A stretch of 64,000 bases of DNA. Source: Bacteroidota bacterium. GTDB lineage: Bacteria > Bacteroidota > Bacteroidia > Bacteroidales > F082. The first letter of the stretch is position 1. Each line of letters begins with the position of its first letter. This document shows, in pieces, positions 63,977-64,000 of the stretch. The notes beneath the pieces are model-generated. The model saw only the letters and a program-made list of their open reading frames with translations, was not told where the DNA came from and did not search any database. The translations under genes were made by a program, and so were the position numbers. The stretch covers positions 1 to 64,000 of the forward strand of contig JAHIUX010000090.1 in the NCBI GenBank assembly GCA_018816765.1, in the 5' to 3' direction.

Positions 63977-64000
63977 ATAAATTCACTTTTATCACACTGT

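Noticed and set aside
1-64000. CRISPR arrays, insertion sequences, attachment sites, rRNA genes
   Set aside because: No regularly spaced repeats, transposase motifs, integrase genes or rRNA-like sequence were seen on either strand.

Overview
The window comes from a member of the Bacteroidota, most likely class Bacteroidia. Evidence: a C-terminal type IX secretion (T9SS) sorting domain, the typical small families DUF4294, DUF5723, DUF2851, DUF4834 and DUF4783, YfhO next to DUF4834, the order tig-clpP-clpX, the order zapA - structured RNA - rny, and several promoters with the Bacteroidota -7 box TAnnTTTG (best case in front of rpmH, TTTG-N19-TACCTTTG). No phage, insertion sequence, CRISPR array or rRNA was seen; one tRNA (Leu, UAG) is present. 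Most of the window is ordinary chromosomal backbone.

Layout. 1-4.2 kb: DUF4294 secreted protein, then the protein quality-control operon tig-clpP-clpX led by tRNA-Leu (all minus). 4.4-9.1 kb: DUF5723 membrane protein, dapD, and the plus-strand run ruvX-def-TPR lipoprotein, then a small beta-barrel. 9.1-11.5 kb: coiled-coil protein, zapA, a candidate 6S RNA and rny. 11.7-18.2 kb: DUF2851, two tandem AGCS sodium/amino-acid symporters, a small secreted unknown, an exported MsrB and a purine nucleoside phosphorylase.

18.2-41.7 kb is the striking part: about 23.4 kb of uninterrupted minus-strand signalling genes. In transcription order these are a REC+6xPAS protein with no output domain, a CheR-type methyltransferase with no CheB or complete chemoreceptor nearby, a 4HB/HAMP/GAF hybrid kinase broken by an apparent +1 frameshift at a seven-T run, a REC-PAS4-kinase-REC protein, a 7xPAS kinase, a 2xPAS kinase, a double-periplasmic-sensor hybrid kinase, a putative outer-membrane porin, a CHASE4 hybrid kinase and a 7TM kinase. 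Seven kinase cores are encoded, yet no HPt protein, DNA-binding response regulator or enzymatic output such as GGDEF is visible. The kinases fall into two paralogous classes, suggesting local duplication and domain shuffling.

42.2-49 kb: a LysM glucosaminidase, rsmG, an MFSD1-like MFS transporter, an aminotransferase, the dipeptidase pepD and rpmH (ribosomal protein L34). The MFSD1-like carrier and dipeptidase lie close together and may relate to peptide use. 49-57 kb: envelope/polysaccharide genes (DUF4834, YfhO, glycosyltransferase, gpsA, flippase, glycosyltransferase). 57-61.4 kb: DUF4783-nadC-yihY on the minus strand, then a lipoprotein, an SDR oxidoreductase and an RseC-family protein. 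The window ends with a large T9SS-secreted protein and a strong terminator.

Domain calls were made by eye from motifs, without database searches; residue ranges are approximate.
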